In this document: piece after piece, positions 46,261 through 56,999 of the stretch | Position numbering within the stretch: the stretch's first letter is position 1 | Layout of the letters: the number at the start of each line of letters is the position of its first letter | DNA from: Pomphorhynchus laevis | Lineage: Eukaryota > Acanthocephala > Palaeacanthocephala > Echinorhynchida > Pomphorhynchidae | DNA: 64,000 nucleotides | Reading direction: 5' to 3' | Assembly: GCA_012934845.2 (NCBI GenBank) | Contig: WNNJ02001572.1 | Span: forward strand, 62,001-126,000 | The notes under the pieces: model-generated | Told to the model about the DNA's origin: nothing | The model's input: the letters and a program-made list of their open reading frames with translations, nothing else | The model's database searches: none | Program-made: the position numbers and the translations under genes

Positions 46261-46965
46261 TTTAATCCAGCATCAATAATTCTTTATTATCAACTATTTA
46301 AAAACACACATAAGACGCCACAGCATTATAAATTGATTGGAATCGATTCATCAATCTTTCTATAAATGTTTTTTAATAAAATACGTAAACTCAGTTATCT
46401 GATTTGTCATTTTAGATGTTTTTTGTTGTCATCTTAAATATTTTTAGATGAGTTTATAGATAGTTTAGCTACTCATTATAGTTTAGCTACTCCTTATTCA
46501 GCGATTAAGACATATTTATGTGAACAATCTGCGACTTTGACTCACTCTTTGTCTTGTAAAAGAGCTGGAATTATTAAAAAATGAAAATAAAAGAAAATGA
46601 AATACGAAATGCGTTGCCACAAGCACTTACAGCATAATTAATAAAATCTTATCTAATTATTTATTATTTATCTTTATTTTTATTTATAAATAATATAAAA
46701 TACGTAGACTTAGATATATGATTAGTTTTACTTTGTTTTTTCGGTAATATAACCTATTTCATAAATACTGAAACTATGTATTACTGATATGTATGTACTG
46801 ATACGACATCATTATTATAGCGGAAATAATGAATTTTTATTATTAAATATAAATTATTAATTGTTAAGCGGAAAATAATAAGATAATAATAAAATAATAA
46901 TATATTATCTATATACTTTGTTTATAGATAATATAAACAAATTATCTACAAAATTACTAAAGTAT

Positions 46966-47120
46966 CTACTTAATGACTAAATCAAGTGGTACACTAGATA
47001 ATTAAATTTCATCAGTGGAAATACGTCATTATAGCAGCGGAGTCTAACACATGCTAATGACGTATTTCCTCTGATGAAATTTAATTATCTAGTGTACCAC
47101 TTGATTTAGTAATTAAGTAG
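46966..47120. repeat. Large inverted repeat of Naiad-end sequence
   Basis: Two 66-bp arms (46966-47031 and 47055-47120) match with two mismatches around a 23-bp spacer. The arms contain the Naiad 3' module edge (AATGACGTATTTCCTCTGAT) and continue into TAGTGTACCACTTGATTTAG, which is not in the other copies. It looks like two Naiad ends joined head-to-head. Confidence 0.8.
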
Positions 47121-47429
47121 ACAATTTCCGTATATAAAAGATTGCTTAAAATAAGTAGACTGTTTTCTAATCTGATTTGTTATACTGATGATTTGTTCTA
47201 CTTATATCTTCCATTGACTAGTGGATTTTGTTTTTCCGGTAATATGACCTCTGTCAGAAATACTGAAACTATGTATTCTTGATACGACATTATGTTTCTG
47301 CTCATTTTCAAGCAAGCACGATTATTTCTTTTTTTACTTATAACGAAGATGTATATATCAACAAAATATTATTAAAAATAAATTTAAACAATTAAGCGAA
47401 AACAATTTTATTTATGAATAATAAACAAT

Positions 47430-48190
47430 ATGCTTTGTATTAGAATAGAATACATCAGATAATCAAATTTCAACAGAAGAAATACGTCATTAGCATGTAT
47501 TTGGCCTCGCTGCTATGTTGGGCCGAGGAATAGGCCGAAACATGATAAAATAACCGTTTCTCCTCATGACCTCTGATCCTTATTTTTATACATTGTCTGT
47601 TATATTTATTAGTCAATTCATAAAAATTGACTTTAATATTAAATTTTAACTTGATATCAATGAAAATTGTATATATAATTGTATAAATATAAAATCTTAT
47701 AAATATTTATTATTTAATTATTAAATATTGATAAAGCATTATTATTGATTCATTATTTTTTATGAAGAAGTATAATTTTCAAGCAAGTTAGGTGAATTCT
47801 ATTTTTTATAATTTGACAATATACAAATCAACAAAATATTATTTAAAATTTATTTAAACTATTAAGCGGTATTTTTTATTTTTATGTTTTTATGGATAGT
47901 TAATTAACAATATGATTTGTATTAGAATAATATACATCAGATACTCAAATTTCATCAGAAGAAATACGCTATTATTTGACCCTGCTATGAATAGTAGAGG
48001 AAATGGGTCTGACACAAGATAATATAGCACTTACTCCTGATGACATCAAAAAGGATAACGTAGTTAATAATATAAAATCATTACCATATCATTAAAATGA
48101 TGATGATTCTTCTTGATGACCTCTAATCTTTATTCTTATACATCGTTTGCTATTTATTAGTCAATTCATAACAATTGATTTTAATTTTTT
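47430..48190 (+). mobile_element. Two solo Naiad 3' modules
   Basis: The modules at 47440-47640 (GGCCGAAACATGAT, CCTCATGACCTCTGATCC) and 47930-48190 (GGGTCTGACACAAGAT, ACTTACTCCTGATGAC) are separated by an AT-rich tail. The boxes have diverged from the 5.4-kb copy, so these are older. Confidence 0.6.
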
Positions 48191-48427
48191 TTATTAAATG
48201 ATTAAATGATTAAATTAAAATATTAATGATTAAATTAAAAATGATTTCAAAATCTCATGATATTTTCGAAAATGTTTGTAATAAAATTTTTAAAGGACCA
48301 TAATTTATAAAGTTTATTACCTAGTTTAAACTATCTTGTTATACATATTAACTACTTACATTTGAGATAAATAACATACAATAAAATAACATAATATTTT
48401 GTATTACCGTCGGAATCCCCTTGGCGA

Positions 48428-49855
48428 ATGGAAGGGGCAAAGCTTGGTATTTGCCCGCATTGTAACAGGCCAATCGCACTTACAAAATTCGGAAATGTAC
48501 GTTTTCACAAGAGTTTTGGGGTTCGGTGCCCAGGCACTAGCTGCGCTTCGATTGTTGATTACACACCCAATATTTCCTCCAATGTCAAACTTACAGCCGA
48601 ACGTCAAACCTACAAAGGATCTGAAATGGCGTCAACCAACGACGTTTCTCACAATTTGAACGCATGTGAAACGCTTCACGGTATTTGGGCATCACCTACG
48701 CTGACAGTAAGACGAATCCCTTGGAGTTTACGAAATAAAGCAGCTCGCATTTTTACCAATCTTATTGAAGAGGCACTAGGACATAAATCGCCATATAGCT
48801 GGACTAGTCTTTATGGGTTTGCGAAAGTATGTCTATCAGCTCATTCAGGTGATCACCGAAATGTACGAAAACATATAGAAAATGCACTAAAGTCAGCCGA
48901 AAACAGGCAGTTTGACACTTCCTTTCTCACGCATGTTTGTGCTCAACAAGCGATCCGACATAAACACGACAAATCAAAGACAATGACAATCGAACTTGTG
49001 CGACAGGAAAACTACGGCAAAGCAATGAAACGAATATCTTCGTCACGGCTGGCGCCGTTCACAGAACAGACACACCGTAAGCTCACAGATTTGCACCCAC
49101 CCGGTAAAGGTATTATAACCTCAATCCCAACGGCAGAACACGGTATTGTCATCGATTCGGATACCGTTCGTGATTCAATTTTCTCATTCCCCACTGCATC
49201 GTCACCAGGTTGTCTGGGTTTAAGAGCTGAACACCTACAAGACATGATCACAGCGGATCACTCTGGAAAGCTTCTAAGCCACCTGACACATTTGATAAAT
49301 TATATGGCAGCCGGTGACCTTCCTGTAGATATATCTCGATATTTTGCGGGTGCAGATCTTATCGCTATAGAAAAACCAAATGGAGGTATACGCCCAATAG
49401 CGGCAGGAGAATTGTTACGGAGGGTGTGTGCAAAGTGTATTTGCACGAAGATGCGCGATAAGTTCACTCAAATATTTCAACCACAACAGGTCGGTGTTGC
49501 GGTGGCAAATGGCGCAGATTTAATAATTCACCAGGTTCGACGATTGCACGAACAGATGAACACCTCGGAAAATTGGGTATGGGCGAAAGTGGATGTTTCG
49601 AACGCTTTTAATACAGTTGACAGGCAATGCTTTATTGACGCAGTCGACATTGAAGCACCTTCTATCGGACCGTGGATCAAATGGTGCTACTCGCAATCAT
49701 CAAAATTACGATTTGGAGCAGCAAAAAGCCTTACATCATCAGCAGGAGTACAACAAGGGGACCCACTGGGCCCATTCCTTTTCGCACTGGCAATCCAACC
49801 GATTATTCGGAAAGTCGACTCGTTACAGGTATCGGTTTTAACAAGTGGTATTTAG
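48428..49855 (+). CDS. RT/PD-(D/E)XK retroelement, N-terminal finger and RT
   Basis: This 475-codon frame in DNA of balanced base composition is unlike its AT-rich flanks. It opens with a zinc finger (CPHC at residues 9-12, His27, Cys34), then a helical region. The RT follows: GAGADLIAIEKPNGGIRPI-like text (YFAGADLIAIEKPNGGIRP), VWAKVDVSNAFNTVDR (motif A) and GVQQGDPLGPFLFALAIQP (motif B). The frame ends just before the catalytic WYLDDG, which is encoded in the overlapping next frame. The role would be copying element RNA into the cleaved target. I chose ATG 48428 because it lies just before the finger. An earlier start is possible. Confidence 0.7.
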   Translation: MEGAKLGICPHCNRPIALTKFGNVRFHKSFGVRCPGTSCASIVDYTPNISSNVKLTAERQTYKGSEMASTNDVSHNLNACETLHGIWASPTLTVRRIPWSLRNKAARIFTNLIEEALGHKSPYSWTSLYGFAKVCLSAHSGDHRNVRKHIENALKSAENRQFDTSFLTHVCAQQAIRHKHDKSKTMTIELVRQENYGKAMKRISSSRLAPFTEQTHRKLTDLHPPGKGIITSIPTAEHGIVIDSDTVRDSIFSFPTASSPGCLGLRAEHLQDMITADHSGKLLSHLTHLINYMAAGDLPVDISRYFAGADLIAIEKPNGGIRPIAAGELLRRVCAKCICTKMRDKFTQIFQPQQVGVAVANGADLIIHQVRRLHEQMNTSENWVWAKVDVSNAFNTVDRQCFIDAVDIEAPSIGPWIKWCYSQSSKLRFGAAKSLTSSAGVQQGDPLGPFLFALAIQPIIRKVDSLQVSVLTSGI

Positions 49856-51504
49856 ACGATGGAATAATTGGAGGTGAACCCAAGACAGTTGCTATCACAT
49901 TAAACATGATTGCAAATGAGCTGGAAAAAATGGGACTATCAATGAATTGGCAAAAAACCGAATTAATAGGCCATACAGAAGCAATTATCTCAACGCAGAT
50001 AAAATGGACTCACTCTCCACATACCAAGTCTGACGGTAATTTTACTCTTTTGGGATTCCCAATTGGTTCGCAAGAGTTTGTAGAAGCATATCTCATAAAT
50101 AGTTGCTTACCAAACCTAGTAAATGACACAGAGCTTGTCGCGTCGCTTCCGGACGCTCATGTGGCTTACCTGCTATTGCGCCACTGTGCTTCCGCTCAAC
50201 GAATAGCATTCCTAATGAGGAATGTAGATCCAGCAAGCACCGAACTTTTCTGTAAGCAGTTTGATAATGCTGTGATACGGGCGATGGAAATCATCGCTTC
50301 AATACAACTGTCAGCGCGAACACGATCTCAAGTTGAGCTCCCACTAAAAATGGGCGGTCTGGGCCTTAGGAGTACAAACAAACACAGAGCGGCAGCCTTT
50401 GCAGCAAGCGTCAGCACAGTGGCCGCGTTTGTGAACCAGGATCCAAATACATTTCCGGGCTTTGTAAACGCGAATGAAATACTTGCGCTACACGGAGCAG
50501 AAGTGGAACAACAGGCTTCATCCACAAGACAACATCAAATATCGTTCAAAATTGACTCAGAGAAGCGTAAAAATCTATTAGACACTGGAGATGATCGGAC
50601 AAGGGCCAGACTAATAGCGGTATCACAGCCACATGCGAACGCATGGTTACAATGCGCCCCAAATCGAAGTCTCGGCCTAGCTCTTACCGACCAAGAATTT
50701 ACAATTCTTATAAGAATGTGGTTAGGCCTGCAAATTGCTCCAAGTGACTACCGTTGTAGTCGATGTTTTCGAAACGCAGATGCTGAGGGCTTCCATGCAC
50801 TAACTTGCAACTACGGTGGTTTTCCAGGAATGCGTCATAATGGAATTCGTGACGTCGTTCTCCAGGCGGCACAATCAGCAGGAATGCATGTGGGTTGCGA
50901 GGTTCGCAACCTTGTCCAAAATCTTCAAGAACGGCCAGCCGATATTCTGATCTACGGGGATCCTTCAGATGCTATAGACTTCGCGGTAACACATCCACTA
51001 CAGAAATCTTTTCTTCGCCAGTCAGCTTATGTGCCTGGTTACGCAGCTGCGCAGTACGCATCATCGGTCAAAGATAGAAAGTACCGTGCTAAAATGATTG
51101 AGGCGGGATATAACTTCATACCTGCAGTCTTGGAGTGTTACGGCGGCTGGAATATGGAAGGGGAGAAAATCATCAGACGAATCGCCCGATACTTAGCAAT
51201 TCGATCATCTATACTATACAGCATCGCATCTGCACGGCTTTTTCAACGAATATCAATAGCACTCATGAGAGGAAATTCAAAAGCTATATTATCTAGCATT
51301 GATATGTTAAACCGACCGTATTACGAGATTGCTAACCCCATAATGGAGAATCCCACACGAAGAATGAACCCCTTCCAGGCACTTGATCTGGCAGTTGACT
51401 CTCTTCCATCGTCAATTGATCAGTCCGCTCCTGGATACATTGAATTTAACAATACAAATGAAGTAACTGTCACGCTAGAACTAACAGTCATACAAATGAA
51501 GTAA
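49672..51504 (+). CDS. RT/PD-(D/E)XK retroelement, catalytic RT box, finger and nuclease
   Basis: The meaningful part starts at about 49835 with FNKWYLDDGIIGGEPK (RT motif C), then LSMNWQKTELIG and LLGFPIGSQEFVEAYL (thumb). Residues near 50750-50850 form a finger, CSRCFRNADAEGFHALTC with MRHNG. The nuclease follows: ERPADILIYGDPSDAIDFAV, then SVKDRKYRAKMIEAGYNFIP, the order RPAD...D-x-A...K-x-x-KY of a PD-(D/E)XK fold. The C-terminus ends VIQMK because a 34-bp tandem duplication (51455-51525) shifts the last codons. It is one frame off from the preceding RT frame, so the element is either disabled by one small change or uses frame-shifting. Confidence 0.7.
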   Translation: MDQMVLLAIIKITIWSSKKPYIISRSTTRGPTGPIPFRTGNPTDYSESRLVTGIGFNKWYLDDGIIGGEPKTVAITLNMIANELEKMGLSMNWQKTELIGHTEAIISTQIKWTHSPHTKSDGNFTLLGFPIGSQEFVEAYLINSCLPNLVNDTELVASLPDAHVAYLLLRHCASAQRIAFLMRNVDPASTELFCKQFDNAVIRAMEIIASIQLSARTRSQVELPLKMGGLGLRSTNKHRAAAFAASVSTVAAFVNQDPNTFPGFVNANEILALHGAEVEQQASSTRQHQISFKIDSEKRKNLLDTGDDRTRARLIAVSQPHANAWLQCAPNRSLGLALTDQEFTILIRMWLGLQIAPSDYRCSRCFRNADAEGFHALTCNYGGFPGMRHNGIRDVVLQAAQSAGMHVGCEVRNLVQNLQERPADILIYGDPSDAIDFAVTHPLQKSFLRQSAYVPGYAAAQYASSVKDRKYRAKMIEAGYNFIPAVLECYGGWNMEGEKIIRRIARYLAIRSSILYSIASARLFQRISIALMRGNSKAILSSIDMLNRPYYEIANPIMENPTRRMNPFQALDLAVDSLPSSIDQSAPGYIEFNNTNEVTVTLELTVIQMK

Positions 51505-51561
51505 CTGTCACGCTAGAACTAACAGCCAGAAACCGAAATTAGTAAACAGACCGTCGGTTAT

Positions 51562-51834
51562 ATGACACATGACGTACATACATTATCTGATTCTGAATTA
51601 ACTGACAGTTTATCGAACGCAAATAGTGATAATCATGAATCGGACGGAAGTTTTAATTATGAAACAGAATTATTAACTGACTTTTGTGAAACAGATCAAA
51701 TAATCACGCCCACTATAAACAAACAGATGATACCGGAAAAAGGCCGGCTAGTTGTCAGTGGATCGGTTGATTCAGATATTCTAGATGATCAGGCGCTATC
51801 TGAAAGTAGTGATAACGAAGAGGAGGAAGTCTAA
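51562..51834 (+). CDS. Acidic 90-residue ORF after the retroelement
   Basis: A complete ATG-to-stop frame, MTHDVHTLSDSELTDSLSNA through DNEEEEV, is very rich in Asp, Glu and Ser. It starts about 20 bp after the element's nuclease frame and shares its balanced base composition. It may be a second ORF of the element or chance coding in its 3' region. No family is recognised. Confidence 0.4.
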   Translation: MTHDVHTLSDSELTDSLSNANSDNHESDGSFNYETELLTDFCETDQIITPTINKQMIPEKGRLVVSGSVDSDILDDQALSESSDNEEEEV

Positions 51835-52300
51835 CGCTATCGATTATGGACATTATACGAAGAGGTTAACTATTTCTTTGACATTTTTGTTCTTTTGTTG
51901 TAATTCGTAAATTAACTAGGGTATTTAATCTAATGTATAATTGTTAATAAAACCTTTATTTATAAATAATTTTGACCTGAGAATAATAGCAGTTAGCTAT
52001 CGAAAATGTGACTTTTAATAAAAATAATAATTTCGCTCTCTCCACTAATTAAATATTATAAACTATTTATTAATAGATCATATAATTTATATTTGAATAT
52101 TAAGTATATATTGCATATTTTAATATTAGCGTACTGTTGTTGACTTATAATCTCAAATGTATTCGTATTTAGTTCAAATATTGAAGCTGACTCGTAGAAG
52201 TACATACATATAATACCTCAAATTCAGTTTAAGGTATTATAAATTGTAAGTAAATTGGTAGACTTTTATATATTAATATATAGCAACAGCAATTTCTTTA
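51835..52300. other. AT-rich spacer and element 3' tail
   Basis: A likely element 3' end with AATAAAACCTTTATTTATAAAT lies near 51.95 kb. AT-rich sequence without gene follows. Confidence 0.4.
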
Positions 52301-52304
52301 CGAG

Positions 52305-52890
52305 AAAAAACAAATAAAATTACACCATATTTTTCTTGTCAACCACTAGTCCGAGTGTCGGGTAGTGGAGGCAGTGCACGAACCAAACTACTTCAGACAT
52401 CCCGATCCTGGGCGATAGACCAGAGTTCTTTTTCAGATAGCCCAAGGCCGTCTTTGACCAGTTTCGAGATTTGATCTAGCCACCGGTATCGAGGTCTACT
52501 TCGAAGTCTCTTTCCAAAGAGTCGGGCCTGGAAAATCCTTAGAGGAAGGCGATCCGTATACATTTTCAGAACGTGTCCTTGCCACATCGACCGATTTTCT
52601 TCGATGTGGAGAAGCAGTGACTATGAGGAAGGAACCTCATTTCGGTCGCCTGCATCTGAGATCTTATCATTTCGGTCATAACCCATATCTCATGATCATA
52701 GGTTAAGATAGGAACGAAGATTGCGTGGTCAACCGAAAGCTTCGCCCGAAGACTCAACTCTCGCTTCACCACGACAAACCTGTACAAAGAACGCATTGCT
52801 GCGTTAGCTGCACAGATCTGCTTAATCTCCATGATGTTCTTGCCGTCTCTCGAGAACAATACCCCAAGATACTTAGAATCCTCCAAGTAT
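52305..52890 (-). mobile_element. RTE-type LINE 3' end, copy 3
   Basis: The minus strand encodes the C-terminal part: DSKYLGVLFSRDGKNIMEI, AMRSLYRFVVVKRELSLRAK, then WQGHVLKMYTDRLPLRIF and RPRYRWLDQISKLVKDGL. The tail hairpin is present in weaker form near 52.3 kb. It is 5'-truncated at about 52.89 kb and one frame shift is present. Confidence 0.75.
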
Positions 52891-52949
52891 CTTGGTGGAT
52901 TACTTGGTGGATTCAGTTCTACTTTAAAAAATATTATTTCTAATAAATT

Positions 52950-54400
52950 GTTCGGGCAAACAATAATTTAGAATATTTGTGATAGTCCACGATGAAGAAT
53001 TTTTTAAAATTTATATGATGAACTCAGTAGCGTCGGAAAATTCGATAAATTAGTATCGAATATATCGATTAAATTATGCAAAAAATGATTTTTCGCAATT
53101 ATTGTTACTTAATAAATTATAAAAACTTCTTATTTGATAAATAATAAATATGATTCTGATTTATGATTTATTCTGATACAATCCCGGTTTTTCTTGACAG
53201 GATTTAATTTTATTAATTTGATATCAAATTAAAGTTTAAATTCGATAAATTCGTTGTATCTGCTTCCTATACAGAGTCTTTAAATTAAAAATTATTGATT
53301 TTATTATTTGAAGCATATTGTCTAAAATTAAAATTTAAAATTTAAAATTTATAAAATTGATAAATTTTATAAAATTGATAAATTTTAAATTTTACTAAAG
53401 CAACGCTTTCTTGTATGATTGTTGTGAAGCTTTCAACATTCAAAATGTTTTGTATTGTATCTTTTAATGAAAATGTTAAAATTCATATTTTTATGTATTT
53501 TTTTAATTAAAAAAAGTATTTTAATATTTAATATCTTTTTACGATTATAATGGAAATACAAGTGGAATTCTTCTGTGGTCGAAAGCTTAACGAATATGCA
53601 ATATGATTCATAATGTATCTTAATTGAGTTCTATATTCAGTTGAATTATTTGAAAATGTGACTTATTTTGCCTTTATTTTTAATATATAATTTCTTCTTC
53701 AAATGGTTATTCGTTTAAATATAAAAAGTTAATTTTTTTATAATTGTAATCTCGTGATAGAGAAAATTCATTCATTTAGGCAGTTAAAGTAAAAATACTT
53801 CGAGTCATAAGACAAGCAACTTTTTTCACAGGTAAACTCGTCATTATAAGAGAAAAATATACAGAAATAATAGACCCTTATAAGCACTTACTTAAAAATA
53901 ATAAGCACTCGTCTTTATAATAGCAAATATTCTCTGAATACTAGAACGTATAGAAAAATAAGCATTGTATGTACGAGGAATACAAGTAAATTATAGACGT
54001 TGAGAAGCTGTCAACAGGATTACAGAGTAATTCCTACTTCTGTATCAATGAATCAACATCCAAAAACACCAACCATAGTATTTATGAGGGTCTCATCCAG
54101 CAATGATGTATTCTTAAAAGAAACACCAAAAGGTATATTTTTAAAATTCATTCTAATGACGAAATAACTTGTAGACTATGAAATAATGAAACGAACAATA
54201 ATTCACAATTTAATATTTAGACTGTTTAAAATCTAAAAAATAAATTGTAACGATACGATTCTGTAAAGCACATTAATAATAAATTCCTTATTTACATCAA
54301 AAAATATGTAAAAATTCACTTAATTCTGAACTAGAAAACCTTAAATAATTATATTAATTAATCTTTAAGTCAAATTTTAAATCCATCATCAAATCAGTTT
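52950..54400. other. AT-rich region, mostly empty
   Basis: No supported gene apart from the possible small exon at 54007-54132. Long AT-rich runs dominate. Confidence 0.4.
54007..54132 (+). CDS. Possible host exon, unidentified
   Basis: An open stretch reads CQQDYRVIPTSVSMNQHPK, TPTIVFMRVSSSND and VFLKETPK, and stops at a possible donor, CCAAAAG|GTATAT. Possible acceptors (CAACAG, TTACAG) lie at its start. It is less AT-rich than its surroundings. No family is recognised and splice support is modest. Confidence 0.25.
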
Positions 54401-54409
54401 TTATAAATT

Positions 54410-55040
54410 GACTAATAAATAACATACGGTGTATCAGAATAAGAAATTTTTGTCACTAGGAGGAACTGCTATGCCATCAGGTTTCGACCCATATTCCTCG
54501 ACTCTACATAGCAGCGGGTCAAATACGCGCTAATGACGTATTTCCTCTGATGATATTTGATGATCAAATATCTCATTCAAATACAAAAATTTATTATTTT
54601 TTATCCACAAGAATTTTCCACTCAAGAGTTTAAATTTATTCTTAATATTATTGAGTTGATTTATATATTTTACTAATTTTCTGCTTGATGTTATTTTTAT
54701 AGTAACCTAGTTTAAAATATGTATCTATTAAATTATTTAAATGATTTTGAAGAAAACCAATATCGTTACAAATTGTTGCAATTCTTAAAATTTCATTATT
54801 TAATGTATTATATTTTATATTATATGGTATGCATGAATGCTCATGCAAAAATATGTTTCTTTGTAAATTTAAATATGTCATCTTTACGATATAAATTAAT
54901 AGTAGTTTTAGTTAATGTTAATTTAATGTTCATATCTAGATATACACCTTCTTTATCATTAATATTGGTTTTGTTAAGAATAAGGCTTTCTGGATAAATG
55001 TGCTCACTAATTGAATAAAAATTATTAGAATTAAATACAT
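54410..55040 (-). mobile_element. Naiad 3' copy next to the SLC17 duplicate
   Basis: The 3' module (54430-54560, GGGTCGAAACCTGATGGCAT on the minus strand), the RT C-terminus and the start of the YIDD region are present. The YIDD box itself is replaced: the copy turns at 55.03 kb into two nested palindromes and then into transporter sequence. Confidence 0.75.
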
Positions 55041-55122
55041 ATATATCTATTCTTGAAGATATATATGTGTATATGCACATGTATATGCTTGATATATGCA
55101 CATATATCAAGCATATACATGT
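55037..55122. repeat. Two adjacent palindromes at a breakpoint
   Basis: 12-bp arms at 55037-55048/55057-55068 are followed by 22-bp perfect arms with a 2-bp centre at 55077-55098/55101-55122 (ACATGTATATGCTTGATATA...). They lie exactly at the junction of the Naiad copy and the SLC17 partial duplicate. Confidence 0.85.
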
Positions 55123-55123
55123 T

Positions 55124-55467
55124 CTACCTTTATATCTAAGGATGGACCATTTATATGGCCAAAATCTGTATAAGCCATGACGATTTCGACATTCTTCTGG
55201 GGATACCTGCTATCACAGATTCCAGGTGGAGTACTGGCCAATCGATACGGTGCTAAATGGGTAATGGCATATGCAATGTTTGCTAATGGCATATGCATTT
55301 TGCTTTATCGAAGCGCTGCGAATGTTCATTATACTGCACTGATGTTTCTACGATTTATTGTTGGTTTGGGAGGGGTTAGTGCTTTTATCAAAAATCAAAT
55401 TTTATCTATAATTATTGCTTTATTAATTTGAAAAGACTTACCATGCAAATTAAAATTAAATATCTAT
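55124..55467 (+). pseudogene. Partial duplicate of the SLC17 exon
   Basis: The sequence from within the 51-bp intron through exon 2 and past its donor is repeated from 56450-56790 with only a few differences. One of them turns a Gln codon into a stop (SV-stop-AMTISTFFWGYLLS). The first transmembrane exon is not included. It is therefore a non-functional segmental copy. The left edge coincides with a palindrome and a Naiad copy. Confidence 0.85.
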
Positions 55468-56197
55468 ATGTATAAACATATAGATATATACATATAGATA
55501 TATAAATATATACCTATACACGTATATAATCAGGTTAATAACTAGGTTTTTGTAACCTTGTTTAAAATACGTATCTATTAAATTATTAAAATGATTTTGA
55601 ATAAAGCCAATATCATTACTAATCGTTGCAATTTTTAAAATGTCTTATATTCCTTATTCTTATATTCTTCAGACCTTTAATCCTTATTCTTATACATCGT
55701 CTGTTATTTATTATTCTATTCTACAATAGAGGTTATTAATTAAATTATAAAAAATAAAAAAATATATTTTTTTTTAATTTTTAAAATAAAAAATTATTTG
55801 ATGAAAAATCATATCGGTTGACGTATTTTGTATCATATAAATTTTTAAATGTTAATATCTAAAATATGTGAAAAATTATTTTTATAAGTATTTCACAAAG
55901 TTATTTTTATGGATTGATTAATTGATATAATTAGTTAATTGGATAATTAACTAATTAATTATAATATTATTAGATAATTGGTTCAAATAATATATTTTGC
56001 AAAATGGTACAAGTTGCCATTCCCGATTAATGAATGTGTTGCATGAACTTAAATGTTCTCCACAGTTTTATTGTGTCCACACCCGTTTTTTATCGAATTA
56101 TTGAATCTCTTTTCTGTATGACGCTTCCTTTGTTCTCAATTAAACATTCATAAGTTCGTTTATCAAAGATGGATCAAGGGATCATTAACATTTTAAG

Positions 56198-56704
56198 ATG
56201 TTTTTTAAATTTCATTTACGCTCATTTGTAGATATTCCTGAACATCCACTACTTGGTAGTACAAGATTAGGAGTTGCATTTCTTATCCTACTTTCTACAT
56301 GTCTCCAGTATTCACAGAGAATGGATCTCAATGTAAATATTATATGCATGGTAAATCATTCTGCGGTTATCGATTTATTAAATGACAAGCAGTTACCGAA
56401 TTTTTCGACTCATTTATCGGTAATCACAGTCTTGCGTTTCTTGATAAAATTTTCTACCTTTATATCTAAGGATGGACCATTTATATGGCCAAAATCTGTA
56501 CAAGCCATGACGATTTCGACATTCTTCTGGGGATACCTGCTATCACAGATTCCAGGTGGAGTACTGGCCAATCGATACGGTGCTAAATGGGTAATGGCAT
56601 ATGCAATGTTTGCTAATGGCATATGCATTTTGCTTTATCGAAGCGCTGCGAATGTTCATTATACTGCACTGATGTTTCTACGATTTATTGTTGGTTTGGG
56701 AGGG
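56198..56704 (+). CDS. SLC17-type anion transporter, N-terminal exons
   Basis: This is a membrane transporter of the major facilitator superfamily, in the sialin / vesicular glutamate / phosphate transporter group. Exon 1 (to 56419) has DIPEHPLLGSTRLGVAFLIL and YSQRMDLNVNIICMVNHSAV (TM1). Exon 2 (56471-56704) has DGPFIWPKSVQAMTISTFFW, GYLLSQIPGGVLANRYGAKW and NVHYTALMFLRFIVGLGG (TM2-TM4). Between them lies a 51-bp phase-0 intron (GTAATC...TCTAAG) that happens to be open. A donor, GGG|GTTAGT, ends exon 2 at 56704. Coding upstream could start at ATG 56198 or after the acceptor TTTGTAG before DIPEHP. The remaining two thirds of the protein are not in the window, so the gene continues beyond it or is a fragment. 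Confidence 0.75.
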
Positions 56705-56999
56705 GTTAGTGCTTTTATCAAAAATCAAATTTTATCTATAATTATTGCTTTAGTAATTTGAAAAGACTTACCATGCAAATGAAAATTAAATATATTTTCA
56801 ATATTTTGATCGAAATATTAATTATAAATTAAAAATAATATTAAATAAAATTCAAATAATTAATATTAAATAATTAAATAATCATTAATCTTTATATAAG
56901 ATTTATAATTTTTATAAGATTTATATTTATAATTTATATATTTAAAATAAAAGTCGACTTTTATGATATGACTAATGTCTTTTATGATACGAATAATGA

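Noticed and set aside
49822-49838. A 17-bp GT-AG spliceosomal intron in the RT/nuclease element
   Set aside because: The boundaries fit and the frame is kept, but this size is far below known animal introns. A one-base change is the simpler reading.
54719-54997. A plus-strand open frame of 92 codons
   Set aside because: It is the antisense shadow of the Naiad RT on the minus strand.
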